Assembly: GCA_016584495.1 (NCBI GenBank)
Contig: WAID01000003.1
Location: forward strand, 434,001 to 498,000
Reading direction: 5' to 3'
Origin: Celoporthe dispersa
Lineage: Eukaryota; Ascomycota; Sordariomycetes; Diaporthales; Cryphonectriaceae
DNA length: 64,000 nt
In this document: positions 24,019 to 36,600 of the stretch, in pieces
Numbering within the stretch: position 1 is the stretch's first letter
Layout of the letters: each line of letters starts with the position of its first letter
Position numbers and translations under genes: made by a program
Notes under the pieces: generated by a model
The model's database searches: none
Told to the model about the DNA's origin: nothing
The model's input: only the letters and a program-made list of their open reading frames with translations

Positions 24019-25907
24019 CCCACCCGCCCATCTTCTCCAGTTATTTTCCTCTTCTTTTCTTCTTCTTTTTTTCTTTTTCTTCTTTTATTTTCCCAAAAGG
24101 ACCAAGTTCATCCCGCAGATACACGCACACGCACACACACCAAAATTGGGGTGGGGCTGCCGTGATCAACATTGACCCCCTCTTCCCCTCTTCCCCTCCT
24201 CTCTCTTCCTTCTTTCCGCTGTAGTAGTCATTGTGGCTCTCTATTTTGTCTCTTCTCTCTCCCTCTCCCTCTCCCTCTTGTCTTCCTGGGCCTCTAGAGG
24301 GCTCCTTTACGTCTTTGGGTGACATTGACGTGACTCGCTCGCGGGACTTTTGCCACCCATGGTTCCTGTCCCACTCGCAGACCACCGCTCCTCCTCCTTG
24401 AGGCCTGGACTCGTTATTATACCTTCGGACAAGATCAGAACAGGGAATATCTCGCCGGTGCCGAGAGATGGTGGGAGGATAGGGGCCAGCCGTTGTCACG
24501 TTACTGGTGCTGGTGTTTGTGTGTCTCGTGTCACCCAGCACGGCGGCCATGTGTGGGCAGCCTCGTCCCTGACAGTCGCCGCCGCGAGGGAGGTGCTGAC
24601 CACCACCATCAGCAGCAGCAGCAGCAGCACCATCACCACCGCCAAGGGTGCGCACCACTGCTCCCTCGTGGGCCACCACGCACGCGAGACAAGCAGCTGC
24701 CCTGTATGCGTGCCCCCGACCTGATCCCTCCGCCGTGCATCCTCGCTGCGGCTAGCCATCGCGGCTTCAGCCCGCTGAGACCAAGACGAGGCTGCGTACC
24801 CCTGGGAGCGGGTAGCACGGCGGAAGAGGACCTATAGGAGTTCCCGGCAGGGCTCTTCTCCTCCTCCTTCTTCTTCTTCCTCCTCTGGACTCCTTCTTCT
24901 CGGACGTGCAGGGTGACTGCATACATCTCCCGGGCTGCGTGAACCCACATGGAAACCACACCACCGTGCGGCTCTCTGCAGCTGCAGCGGACGTGTTTAT
25001 TACTTTCTTTCCCCTGTGGCCTGTTGCCCACTTATTGGCGCCCTAAAAGGTGTGGATCTTGGCTACGGCGGCTATCTGGCCTCGATGTGAGAAGGAGGAG
25101 GGGGATGGAGGATGGATAGGACAAATGGACGTCCAGGATAGGTAGGAGGAGACGGAAATCAGGTCTGGCGATCGTCCTCAGGAGAAGCATGAGGCTCTGC
25201 CTGACTCTTCCCCCCCCCCCCCCACACTCTCTCCGTCTCTCTCTCTGGCGGGTGAGTGGTCAGGAAGGCCAGCCTGGCGGTGGGAACCCTGGGGCAGAGC
25301 TGCGGGTCTCGTACCTGGTCCTGGGAACGGCCTGGCAGCGCAGAGAGCCTGTCCGGGGCAGGTCATCGCCTCTGGTCCAACACCTCGATGCCGACCTGGG
25401 AGCTCGTATCGGGTTGGTTGCCGAGGGGGGTGGCGTGGCCCCCGGAACAGACGAGTGCAGGGTTCAAGCTTCCAGAACACCAGAGGCCTGGCTTCTCTCC
25501 TCTCTCTCTCTCTCTCCTATACGACGACGGGCCTACCACGAAACGAAGGATCAGAGCTTCGGCACGTCAGACGTTGAATTAACTGCCACACAAGAGCGGG
25601 ATTGGCTGTCCAGGTTTCCGGGACGAACAGCTAGCTAGCGCTGGGCACATGCGTATCACGTTGCTTTTTCTCTGCTCCCTTGCACCACCGCCTTCTCCCC
25701 TCCCCCCTCCCTCCCCCTCCTCTCCTTCCCCTCCACTCGTCTTGCCTCCATTCCTGCCATCTACCCTCCCTCCCACCGTTCTGTCCACCAGCCTCCCCGC
25801 CGTCGATGGAACGTACCCCCCCCCGGCTCTCTCCCCCCCCCAATCATCAGCTCTCTCCACCGCGGTCCAATCTCCAGCACCACGACGATCTTGGGCCGTC
25901 AGCAGCC

Positions 25908-26377
25908 TCAGCGCTGTTGATAGCTGTCGTACCCCTGGTTGTGACCATGGCCATATCCTTGTCCATACGCATAGGCCTGGGGATAGCCATTGCCTGTGTG
26001 CCGCGACAGCGAGACCACCTGGCACCTCCCGCACCGCTGGTGACCACAGCTACTGTCCTCGCAGATGATGCTATGAGGACTGTTCGTGTTATGGATGAGA
26101 CTGCCTTTTCTCGCCCGGCAGTTGCAGCCTGGTATGCCGGTGTGGGTGTGTTAGCACTCTGCTCCTCTGGACCACGGCGTATACTTCTGGTATTCTCTCT
26201 CTCTCTCTTCTTTTTGTTTCTTTTCCTTCTTTTCCTTCTTTTCCCCAGAAAGGTAGCACGGGATGACCCAAGGGGGAGGATGGATGACAACCACTACGCA
26301 CAATACCAATGGCCTGAAGCGCCCGAGAGAGGTCCTCCGCCACCCCTGTATAGATTATCAGTATCTTCTCGCCATAC
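25908..26377 (-). CDS. 3' part of a small Cys-rich protein with Gly/Tyr/Gln tail
   Basis: Two minus-strand exons fit together: 26377-26302 and 26128-25908, ending in TGA. The intron (173 nt) has a GTGCGT donor, a GCTAAC branch site and an ACCAG acceptor. The joined frame reads GHWYCCNCRARKGS, then a second cluster ICEDSSCGHQRCGRC, then a tail rich in Gly, Tyr, Gln and His ending YDSYQQR. The W-x-C-C-x-C motif is completed only by splicing, which argues that the model is right. The exon at 26377 is preceded by a TAG that also serves as a possible acceptor, so at least one 5' exon is missing from this model; I could not place the start codon. Function unknown; zinc binding is inferred from the Cys/His pattern. 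It could still be a chance assembly. Confidence 0.42.
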
Positions 26378-29300
26378 CTAATGATGTGGTGGTTTGGGGA
26401 AGGGGAGGGGGAAGGGGCTTCTGGGCTTGCCGGGGGAGACGTTTACATTTTGAGCAAGTGAGCGATGATCGAGACTGCGGCTTCGTCTAGGAAAAAGAAG
26501 AAGAAAAGAAACACTCGACAGTGGAACAGCCGGACTGTGCAGGCGTGAACAGACTGATCGCGTCCTGTAAACCGCGATGACCAGAGATGATGTGACGACC
26601 TTGTCTGTCGGCGGATCTGAGCAGCAGGAAGACATCACCACGGCCTCCGATGATAGTTACTTATATAGAAGTGTCCATGGGGCCGTGCCCACCTGCCAGA
26701 GCAACCACCGAGCCTCATCTTCTGGCCCAGGATCCATCCGCCAGAGGTCCAAGGCGAAAAGGGCCCAGAAAGAAGAGAGCGGGAAAAAAATGCAAGTATC
26801 TAGTTCGGCCTCTGGGACAGACGTCAGCCTCGACACAACCGAGATGATGTTCTCACCAGGTGGCTACGGCTCAACAGCCCTTTTTAGGGCAAAGTGTAGT
26901 CCCGGGCGGATCCACCGAGCCCTCATCCAGGGCTTCAGAGCTCTCGCAGGATCCCGTGGTGCACCACCACCACCACCCCCGCCCCTCTTCTCCTCCTCCC
27001 ATCCCGCCACGCTCGGGGTGCTGAGCATGCTGCCGTGCCAGCACGCGATGGTCGGTCGGAAGCGAGGAAGGGGGTGGGTGAGCGAGCTCCACGCCTGGGC
27101 CCCCCCGGGAGAGGAGCGTGATGTGATGCTGCAGCCCGAAGATTATGTGGAGCAGCGAGCAGGACAGGATGTGGTCAGGAAGGTGCACCAGACAGGAAAA
27201 TTCTTGGAATGCGGAGGCTGGTAGGGTAGGGCGTCGGTCAGGACGATATGGAGCCGCGCAAGGGGGCCGCACATCCTGCTGAAAAGCAGAAGAGAGACGG
27301 GGGGGGGGGAAACACACAAAATAACAGGTCGACTATGGCCCAGGACACTACCCGGTGGGTTGGACGGGGCGCAAGGAGCCCTCTCTGGCAGCCGGCGGGA
27401 GCTTCCTGGAGGCTCCCCAGACCTCACCGCACGCTGTCACGCTCCAGAGAAGACCCATTGCAGGAGGCCCTGCCAGTGGTGCTCATCCTGCCATTGGGAC
27501 CGTAGGGCTGTCGGGCCCGCGGCGTCGCAGAGGACTTGAGCCCGGTACCGCTACCACCACCATCACGAGAACAAGAGAGGGGGGGGGGGGAGAAAGAAGA
27601 GGGGAGAATAAACAAATAGGAATAGAAAGTTAGAGGCAAGAGAGAGAGCATTGTTGTCAAGATCGGACCAGACACATGGCCGGGCACAGCAGAACATGAC
27701 AGCAGCCTTATTCGAGAGGTGATAGAAGAAGGCACGCCGGATGGTGTGTGCTTGGTCCCTCCCTCCCTCCCCCCTCAGTATCACCTGCTGGGGACAGTCC
27801 TGCCTCGCCCCTGCGTTTCGGTGTACTGGCAGTCGTATCGAGGCCACTCAAAACACACGGCCATATCCAACGGTGTGGCGAGTCATGTCTGGTCTCCTCT
27901 CTCTCTCTCTCTCTCTCCCTCTCTCTCTCTATGTGTGTGTGTGTGTGTGTGTCTTCCCCTATGATGAGGTACAGATCCGACCATGCTCAACCCGCCCCCC
28001 GGCCCCCTCCGGCTGGCAGACTCTCCGGGGTCGGCCCAGAGCCTTTCCTGCACTCCCATCCCTGATGCCACATCAAAGCCCCCAGATACGCAACAAGGAA
28101 AGCCGATCGGTCTCCCCTGTCCGCTTCCTCGGGCTGGGGAGGAAGGGTCAGGATGGGCCAGGAGCCCAGAGCACGATGTCTTGTGTGGGAGGGGGGAGGG
28201 GGAGGGGCGGTTGGAGCAGCAGGCCGTGCTCCCGGAGCCTTATTGTGACAACGACAAGATAGACTTTTTTTTTTTTTTTGGCTGCTCTGGATGCGATCCC
28301 TCGTCATCTGACACCGTGCATATGCACGACAGAGTGGATAAGGGATGATTTAGGTCCGCCCCTCCCCTCCCCTCCCCCTTCCTCCCCATGTGTCTCCCTT
28401 CCAGAAGGATAAAAAAGACCAAACCAAGAAAACCCTTCCCGAGGAATCCTCGTTGCGCCCACACCCTCTGCGATCAGGAGTGATTCTGCAGACAAGTGAG
28501 AGAAGGCTATTCCCGCCCCTCCCCTTCGGGCAAACTCTCGACACGTCTCGGCTCGCCCTGCGGTCTGAGGTTAGCAGTTTGGACTTGACGGGACGACGAG
28601 TGTAAGACAAGGGAGACTAATAAGAGCCCTCGACTGGTTCCTAATTATCCCCCCCCCCCTCTCCCCCCTCTCCATTTTTTTCTTTTCTTTTCTCCTTCCT
28701 TCCCCCTCCACGAGGCGGCCATGAGGATGGTTGGGACGCCCGGTGGGTGCCGGGCACCCAAGACAACACGGTCATGTCTGCGGATGAGCACCTGGTCATC
28801 AGGAGGGGCAGGGCTGTGGATGTCTGTTGCGTGGGCTGGGGGAGTGAGCGCAGGCGCATCGTGAGGAAGAGGCGGCAGCAGACCAGCCGGGACCGAGCAT
28901 AGGGGAGGGGCGGAGCCGTGTGGTTCCTCTCTCTCTGGGCACTAGCGAGCAGGAGGCTACAGGTCCCTCGGCAGCCCAGCTCACCGGGCGTCTTGTTACT
29001 CTTGACTGAGAACCCAGGGCCACACGGAGACGACGAGAGCTGCTCGCAGGACGGAGGGAAAAAAGAGAAGAGGCGGTTCCCGAGACGGGGGGAGCCGCAG
29101 CAGCTTACACACCATGTCACGCCTTGTGCATGGGCTTGGCTTAATCTGGGGGCGGCGTCCAGCCCCCGTCCACGGCCACCCGGTTAGCTGCGCAGACTGT
29201 TTCCTCGCGCCGGGAGGATCTCCTGTGGCGACCGGTCCCTGGGAGCAGAACGGCCGTCGCGTCGGATCTTCTTCCTGCGGCGGGAACACCACACAGCATG

Positions 29301-29759
29301 AGTAAGCACCTGGCAGCACTAGCCAGGAAGATGACAAGACGACGACAGGAAGAAGAAGACGGGGCAGAGACAGGGTGTGCACCCCTCAAGGCTCTATGGG
29401 TCAGGACATCGGGATGACGTCTCTGCCTCCTCCTGAACAGAGGAGGAGGGGAGAGGTTGGTTGGCCTGAGGTAGTTAGCGAGAGAGACAGAGACAGAGTG
29501 TGTGTGTTTGTGTGTGTTTGGAGAAAGAAGAAAAAAACCACCAAAAGAAACCCCCCATGCAATGTTTATTGCACTACCAACTTTACATGACCTGACAGGT
29601 GCAGGTCTGTTAACACCACTACTACCTTGACCACAACACTGCATGGGTACTCCCCCCCCCCTTCTCCTCCCTCACAACGCGCTCCTGGATACCGGACATG
29701 AGGCGCGCCTGGGTCAATCACATCACCTCTTTTCCCTTTTATATTCATCTGGGCGCCCA
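26378..29759. other. Intergenic region between the Cys-rich gene and RAD30
   Basis: Probably includes the unplaced 5' end of the minus-strand Cys-rich gene at its left side and the RAD30 promoter at its right. A plus-strand frame of 215 codons (26577-27224, ATG start) is open but has no recognisable domain and contains a poly-Pro run; I do not call it. CT and GT arrays lie at 27896-27952. Confidence 0.45.
27896..27952. repeat. Compound CT-GT microsatellite
   Basis: About 35 bases of CT repeats (27896-27930) are followed at once by about 21 bases of GT repeats (27932-27952). Confidence 0.9.
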
Positions 29760-32290
29760 ATGTCGTCACCGCCGCCCAGCTCCAGGCAGCCCCCGCCGGC
29801 TGGTGCTCCCGGGCCCCGGAGGTCCAGGTTCACGTATCGCCACCTTGCCCAGCTGGCATCCTACTCTACATCCTGCCCGCTCCGGGTCACGGCCCATATC
29901 GACCTGGATGCCTTTTATGCGCAGTGTGAGATGCGGCGCCTGAACCTCCCCGACGACCAGCCCCTCGCCGTGCAGCAGTGGTACGTTTGTCCTCTGATCT
30001 TCTGAGAAGAGAGAGAGGAAAAGGGGAAGAGGAAAAGAAAGAAAGAGGAAAAAAAAGAAAGAGGAAAAAAAGGGCTGACATGTACGCCAGGCAGGGCCTG
30101 ATCGCCGTCAACTACCCTGCCAGGGACAAGGGGGTCGGCCGGTTCCACGACATCGCCGAGGCAAGGAAGCTCTGCGAGAACCTCATCTGCCAGCACGTCG
30201 CCACCTGGCGCGAGGGCGACGACAACTGGGCGTACCGCGACGACCCCGTGGTGAACACCGACAAGGTGTCGCTGGACCCGTGAGCACGCACAAAATCCTC
30301 CCACACTCCCGGCTACATCATGCTGATGGTGCCCCGGGGGAGCCGGCGGGTTTCTACAGGTACCGCATGCAGTCGAGGAGCATCCTGTCCGTCATCAAGG
30401 AGTCGCTCCCGGCACATCTCCAGAAGGTCGAGAAGGCATCCATCGACGAGGTGGTGAGTGCCCGCCTCTGATCACCACAGTGTGTGTGTGTGTGTGTGTG
30501 TGTGTGTATCCTCAGGCATGGGCCGTCCTGAACCAGAAACATGTGTCTCATTTTAGTTCCTCGACCTGTCTGCCCACGTACACTCCGTCATGGCCGCGCG
30601 CTTCCCAGAGCTGCGCCGCCCGCCGCCCTACGACGACCCTACCGAGAGGCTCCCCATGCCCCCCGTCACCGCGCTGGACTGGGACGCCGACACCCTCGCC
30701 GACCTGGACGATACAGAGACCGAGATGGACCACCCGGACTGGGACGACGTGGCCCTCCTGGTCGGCTCAGAGATCGTGCGGGCTGTCAGGGCCGCCGTCC
30801 GCCGCAGGCTGAACTTTACCTGCGTAAGAGAGAGGAACATAAAGCTCCTTACCCACACACCCCCTACCCACCCCCCTTCTCTCTCCTCTGCTCAGACCTA
30901 CAGTATGTGCACACCAGACACCACCTGCTGACAAGCCCCCCTTCTTCCCCCCCCCCCGGGTCCAGTCCGCAGGCGTCGCCCGGAACAAGATGCTCTCCAA
31001 GCTGGGCTCCGGCGCCAAGAAGCCCAACGGCCAGACGGTCATCCGGAGCCGCGCCGCCGCCCGCTTCCTGTCGGGCCTCAAGTTCACCAGGATCCGCAAC
31101 CTGGGCGGCAAGCTGGGCGACCAGGCCGCGCAGGCCTTCGGCACCGACGCCGTCAGCGACCTGCTGCTGGTGCCCATGGCCCAGCTCAGGCTGCGGCTGG
31201 GCGACGACGCCGGCACCTGGGTCTACAACACCATCCGGGGCGCCGACCCGTCCGAGGTCAACCCCGCGTCCAGATCCGGTCCATGCTGTCCGCCAAGTCC
31301 TTCCGGCCCAGCATCCACAGCACCGAGCAGGCCACCAGGTGGCTCCGCATCTTCGCCGCCGACATCTGCTCCCGCCTGGCCGACGAGGCCGGCCCCGAGA
31401 ACAGGAGGCGGCCCCGCACCATCACCCTCCACCACCGCCACGGCGGCCAGACCAGGTCCAGACAGGCCCCCATCCCCCAGGGCCGGCCCGCCGACAGGGA
31501 CGTCCTGCTCGGGCTCGCGCGCCACCTGCTGGGCCAGATCGTCCTCGAGGGCCGCGCCTGGCCCTGCGCCAACCTGTCGCTCAGCGTGGCCGGCTTCGAC
31601 GAGGGCGTGGCCGGGAACATGGGCATCGGCGCCTTCCTCGTCCGGGGGGACGAGGCCCAGGCCCTCAAGAGGACCTCCCGGGGGACACCCGACGGCGCCG
31701 GCGGTGACGACGACGACGACGACGACGACAACAACAACGACGACGGGCGGCAGAAGAAGAGACCGGACAGGCGGCCGGGCATCCAGCACTTCTTCTCCAG
31801 GCTACCCGGCAGGCCTACAACAGGTGGCGGCACGCACCCCGCGGATACGAGGAGCAGCAGCAGCAGCGGGGGCCAGGCCCAGGGCAGCGACACGTCGCAC
31901 GGTCACGACGGCGATCCTGTCTCGGTGCGGCAGCCAGCACCTGCAGGCGCCCATGAGCAGGGGGGGCAGGAGGAGGAGGAGGCGCCTGGCCGTGTTGTCC
32001 GCCAGACGCAGCTCCCAATCACGGCCTACACGTGTGGGCGCTGCAGGGAGGGCTTCCCGTCCGCAGGGGCGCTCCAGTGTCACCAGGACGAGCACCTCGC
32101 CTGGGACCTCCAGGAGGAGGAGGAACGTGGCGGCCGGGCATTTGTCGGCCGCCGCGCCGCACCACCTGCAGCTGCACCACCACCACCCTCGTCGTCGTCG
32201 TCATCGTCAGCTGCAGCGGCGGCAAGACGGCCCACCAACAGGAGCAGGCAGAAGATGGAGACTGGCCAGAGCAGGTTGAAGTTTGGATGA
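29760..32290 (+). CDS. RAD30: DNA polymerase eta (Y-family translesion polymerase)
   Basis: Nuclear Y-family polymerase that copies past UV lesions such as cyclobutane dimers. Exons are 29760-29980, 30091-30279, 30360-30453, 30557-30823 and 30966-32290; about 698 residues. The metal-binding motif AHIDLDAFYAQCE is near residue 45, VQQWQGLIAVNYPAR is rebuilt across intron 1, KVSLDPYR across intron 2, and KASIDEVFLDLSAHV, the second catalytic motif, across intron 3. The helix-hairpin region TCSAGVARNKMLSKLG crosses intron 4. The C-terminus has a PCNA-binding-like PGIQHFFSR (about 528-537; the usual leading Gln is not in place) and a UBZ-type zinc finger CGRCREGF...HQDEH (about 612-632) for ubiquitin. 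One C appears to be missing in the CCCC at about 31262-31265, breaking the frame inside the little-finger domain; with it restored all phases agree. Intron 3 carries a TG array. Confidence 0.92.
30481..30508. repeat. TG microsatellite inside RAD30 intron 3
   Basis: Alternating TG of about 28 bases in the middle of a 103-nt intron, between donor (30454) and acceptor (30556). Confidence 0.95.
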
Positions 32291-32670
32291 CCGGGCCTGT
32301 CTCTCTCTGTCTCTCTCTCTCTTTCTCTCTCGCTCTCTGACTGCCTCTCACCCACCCACACCCACACACCCATACACACACACAAACCATGAAAACGAGG
32401 GGGGAAAGGGGGGAGGGGAGGGGGCCAGCAGTGTCCCTGATGTCCAATAAGACGGATAAGGACGCCTCTCTGTCTTGTTCCCACCACAGCAGCAATAAGC
32501 CAGCCCAGCGGTGACCCGGAGAACACCGGGGGTCCTTGGTCCGATGGGGCCTCTCGCGCTGGGAGTCTCGAGAGCGAGCGAGCGCAAGACCTCGACCGCT
32601 GCTCCTGGGCGCCCAAGATACCCACCGACCCTGTCTGCACTACCCAGCCAGAGAGAGGTGGGTGTGTGAA

Positions 32671-32698
32671 TGTGTGTGTGTGTGTGTGTGTGTGTGTG
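32671..32698. repeat. TG dinucleotide microsatellite
   Basis: Uninterrupted TG array of about 28 bases in intergenic DNA; further CA arrays lie at 32926-32947 and 33190-33213. Confidence 0.95.
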
Positions 32699-35536
32699 GC
32701 GAGGCGGCAGATCATTCTTGGCCCTCGCCTCGCCTGCCCTCGGGCCCTGACAGCTGACCACACACACGCATACACACCTACCTCGGTCAGGATGGCGCAT
32801 CCTCGTCCAGTCCAGGTCTCGACATGCGTCTCCGCCTCGACGTTTTCTGTCTCTCTCTCTCTCTCTCTACATGGGCCCGGGCTCACAAGAGCAGGAGCAG
32901 GGCCGATATCATCACCGCGTCCAGGACACACACACACACACACACACGCACCACCCTGGCTACACACTACCACTACTACTACTCCTCACAGCACATCCAG
33001 TGGTGCCACGACAATGCAGCCCGCAGGTCTCGCAACACAATCCGTCCCATGGTGAGCCCCCTTATTTTCAAATCTTACTATGGTTCCGGCTCTGCCGTCT
33101 ACGACGCGGGTACGACGACTTGATCTCGTTTTCCCGCTACAGCGCCGTGCCTCACCAGCCGTGTCAAGGGAAAAAAGGGTCGTCCTGTCCACACACACAC
33201 ACACACACACACAAACGCGCGCAAGAGTACCGTACCATGTACTATTGTAACTCTGTATTCGATCATCTGTGGTGTGGCGGAGGTGCTGATTGGACAGCAC
33301 CAGGGGGTGGGTGGAGGAGGGGGGAGGAGGGGGACCGCCTTGGACCCATCACCCCTGTCCCCGCCCAAGGTCAGGCTCCGGCGCATTGGAGCCCAACAGC
33401 CTGAGGCCAAAAAAAAAAAAAAAAACACGACAAGAAGAAAAAGAGTGAGGGCCAGAAACCCACACACGATGGAAATTTCCCATCACCTCAGTGGGCGGAC
33501 CAGAGGACAAGCACCCTGACCCTGCACCTGATTTGTCTGCTCAGTCTCCAGCGCCGCTGCTATCGCATGCAAGCCCGGCAGGCCTCGGGGTGGGTGTGTG
33601 TGTGTGTACGGAGTATGTGTGGTCTGCCTGGGACCACAAGGCACCCGTCAGTCGGCATGCAGGCATGGTAGAGATGACCGGCTGCATATGAGCTTGCCAC
33701 TGCGCGAGATAACAGCGACGGGTGGGCTGGAGTGGACAGACGGACCAAGAAAATCAGGAATTTTTCTGACGAGAGTTACTCAACAACCCAACCCCCTCCC
33801 TCCCCCCCCCCGCCCGCCAACCTTGATGATGATGATCTTCGTCCCTGTGATGTAGTCAGTGTGTCGGGAGTACCACCGAAAGAGAAAACAAAAAATTATA
33901 AAAACCAGAGTACGTAAGATTGCGCTGCAGCCTTGCCACCAGGAGCAGCCATGTAGGTAGGGTAGCAACGGCGCCTCGTGTGAGGGCCAGCTCAGACATC
34001 ACGCACACACACAAACATGCACACAAAACAATCAAGATGTGGTACCCGTCATGGGACAGCCCGGCTCGCGACAGAAAGAGAGAGAGAGAGAGGTATAGGT
34101 GTGTGTAGGTGTGTGCGTGTGTGTGTGAGTGTATGTGTAACAGAGTGAATGGTCGGGACATAATCTATGGACGGTCCACAGCTTGAAGGGGGGGGGTGTG
34201 TGTACAATACTGCCGGGGTAGGCTGCGGCCCTGCCCTCCGATCAGCCGTCTTCGCTGGTCCACGGGCCAGCCTGCCCAGCATAGGCTACACCCAAAAGGA
34301 TCACCGACCCTGGGTGCGGCTGGAAGGCCTTGGCTGCGGTCGGCAGGGCGAGGAGCTTCTGTGCAGCATCTCGTCTCCTGCTGCTGCTGACGGTGAAACC
34401 TTGGTGGAACCTGGGAAGGAAGAAATGAAAGAGAAAGGGAAAAAGGAAAGGGGGACAAAAAAAAAAGGTAAAGAAAAAATGAAGAAAAAAAGGAAAGAAA
34501 AAAAAATGGTCCGGGCCGTCGACGGGCATGGCGAGCTGAGGGATCTTCTCCCTCTCACCGCCGGGCCAGGCCTGCATTCTCTTCCTATCTATCGTCTGGC
34601 GGTGGCATGGCACTGCATGGCACCTATTCGTCCGTCCCATCCTGTCGAGAGAGAGAGAGAGACCGAGAGAGAGGAAGAATGGGTGGTACGGGATCACAGG
34701 AGCTGGTTGCGGGGGCGCAGCGAGATGATGGTACCTCTCTCTCGCCCCAGAGGTACCGACCGGCTGGTCACCGTCGGCCAAAGAGATGTTGACGAGTGTC
34801 TCGGGGCTTGTGCGAGAGAGGGGGCCAAGGGAACGAGCGACCACGGAGGATGCCGTCCTGTCCAAGCAGCGACGTGGAGGGGCAGGTCTGTCGCTTATTC
34901 GGATGCATCCTCGCCAAGGCCGTCATCCTCCTCGCTACCTTTATCATCATCATCATCACCACCACCACCTTTGAACCTGTCGTCATCACCAGTCAACAAC
35001 GACAGCTGCGTTAGAGGAGCAGCAGCAGCAGCAGCGGCAGCAGCAACATGATCAACAGAGAGCTTCCCCCAAACCGCAGCGGCGACAGCTTTTAGCCCCA
35101 AACCATGTGCGTGTCTCGATGCTGCCGTTGCAGCGCTTGTTTAGGTATATTATCAGGACCCCAACCTGGTGAGGGAGAGGGGGGGGGGGAAATGCCCTGT
35201 CGCTGCTAGAGATGCTCACCGCGGAGCTACTACAGAGTAAGACGCAGGGGGAGGGAGGAGCGGTACCACCTGCCGACCAACCAGGCTCTCCCACGCAGGC
35301 GGTGATCTCCCGCGTGGCCTTACCCGGACCTTGTTTGGACCTCGTCCTGCCTTGCGAGTGTCAGGTTGTACCCATGTACTATGTACCACAGTACTAAGCG
35401 CCTATTGGTTATACTATGGACATTACATGGCAGGGTATGCATGGCCAGAACATGTCTATTTTTTTTTCTCTAATTTTTTTTATTACTGTTCCTTCTCTTC
35501 TTCTCTGGGTCATGTTTTTTGGTACGGCGGTACTAC

Positions 35537-35560
35537 GGTACATGCTGTGGTACATGCTGT
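35537..35560. repeat. Exact 12-bp tandem repeat ggtacatgctgt
   Basis: Two exact copies, 35537-35548 and 35549-35560, preceded by ggtacggcggtactac and followed by gatacgtgcc, making a short block dominated by GTAC/TACG steps. Confidence 0.85.
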
Positions 35561-36600
35561 GATACGTGCCACACACACACCACCCTCTCTCTCTCTCTCA
35601 CACACACACACACGCACATTCTCTCACTCTCCCTCTCTCCCTCTCTGTCTCTCAACCTATCTCTGGCTTACACGCACGCTCACGCTCCCTCTCGGGAAGG
35701 CCACGTCCAGTCGATGACCCAATCCCATGCTGACAAGCCTGCGGTTGCGCAGCCCCCCTTTTTCGTCCCCCAAAGAAGTGAAAACGCCGGTTGTCCAGTC
35801 ACCAGCTGGAGGGGGAGAGAGAGGAATAGCACCCAGCCTGCTCTTCCTCCCTCTCTCTCTCTCTCTCTATCTCTCTCTCTGACCCCCCACACGTCAGGCA
35901 GCACGCGTGGAGAGAGAGAGGCAACACCGACCCAGTCTTTGAGGGCACCAAGATGTCGTCAAGCTGCCTGACAAGCCCGGGAAGCCCCTGTCCCCGTTGC
36001 ATCGGCGGGCTCCCTAATCCATGCATCTCAGGGGACCTGTACGGCCGCCCTCTCTGCTCAGGCTTGTTTTGGCCTGGCCCAGATGTGGCCCGTGGCCCCA
36101 CTGGGTATGGCCCGCCCACCCCCCCAGCCAACGGTAGGCCCAGGTTCAGGCCCAGCAGACCCCCTGTCTTTCCCGCTAGTGACCTGCCAACCACCACACT
36201 CCCTCCTCTGTACTAGTAGCACTTTTACTATGGGGATCCCTTACGGAACAGGCCACTAGGCCTGCTTACTGTGCGCGCCGGCCTGCTCTTGTGGCCTGCG
36301 GTGGTACTGTTCCCTCCATGTACCCCCCGTACTCACTAACAAGCTGCTGTACCCCCCTCCCCCCTCCCGCTCTCCCTCCCCCCTCCCGCTCTCCCTCTCT
36401 CTCTCTTCTTTTTTTTTTTTCTTTTTTTTCTTTTTCCCTTTTGGTGTGTTTTACTTCCATAGAAGGCCCTGTTCGAGACCTTTTGAGCTGGAAGGATCCA
36501 CCGCGTAGCAGCAGGCGCAGGCTGCCTATCCTGTCGCTCAGCCTGGGGGGGAAGGGGTGAGGGGGGGGGGTGTCACTCACTACCCTGGGTCTGAGGGTCA

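Larger units (their letters stand above)
23009..25907. other. Intergenic region, microsatellite-rich
   Basis: Contains the P450 promoter on its left, a GT array (23091-23121), a CA array (23986-24016), purine or pyrimidine tracts (23385-23420, 24050-24090) and a (CAG)n-like stretch near 24610-24635. No gene is supported. Confidence 0.5.

Noticed and set aside
25680..26381. Plus-strand 233-codon frame with hydrophobic stretch
   Set aside because: It is the opposite strand of the Cys-rich gene model; the hydrophobic run comes from a CT/TTC tract that lies in the proposed intron.
26577..27224. Plus-strand 215-codon frame with ATG
   Set aside because: No recognisable motif and no clear third-position bias; kept only as a remark in the intergenic entry.
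34167..35051. Plus-strand open frame of 294 codons
   Set aside because: Contains a long Lys-coding A/G tract, a CAT/Ser-coding run and a GCA-coded poly-Ala end; looks like repeat-driven absence of stops.
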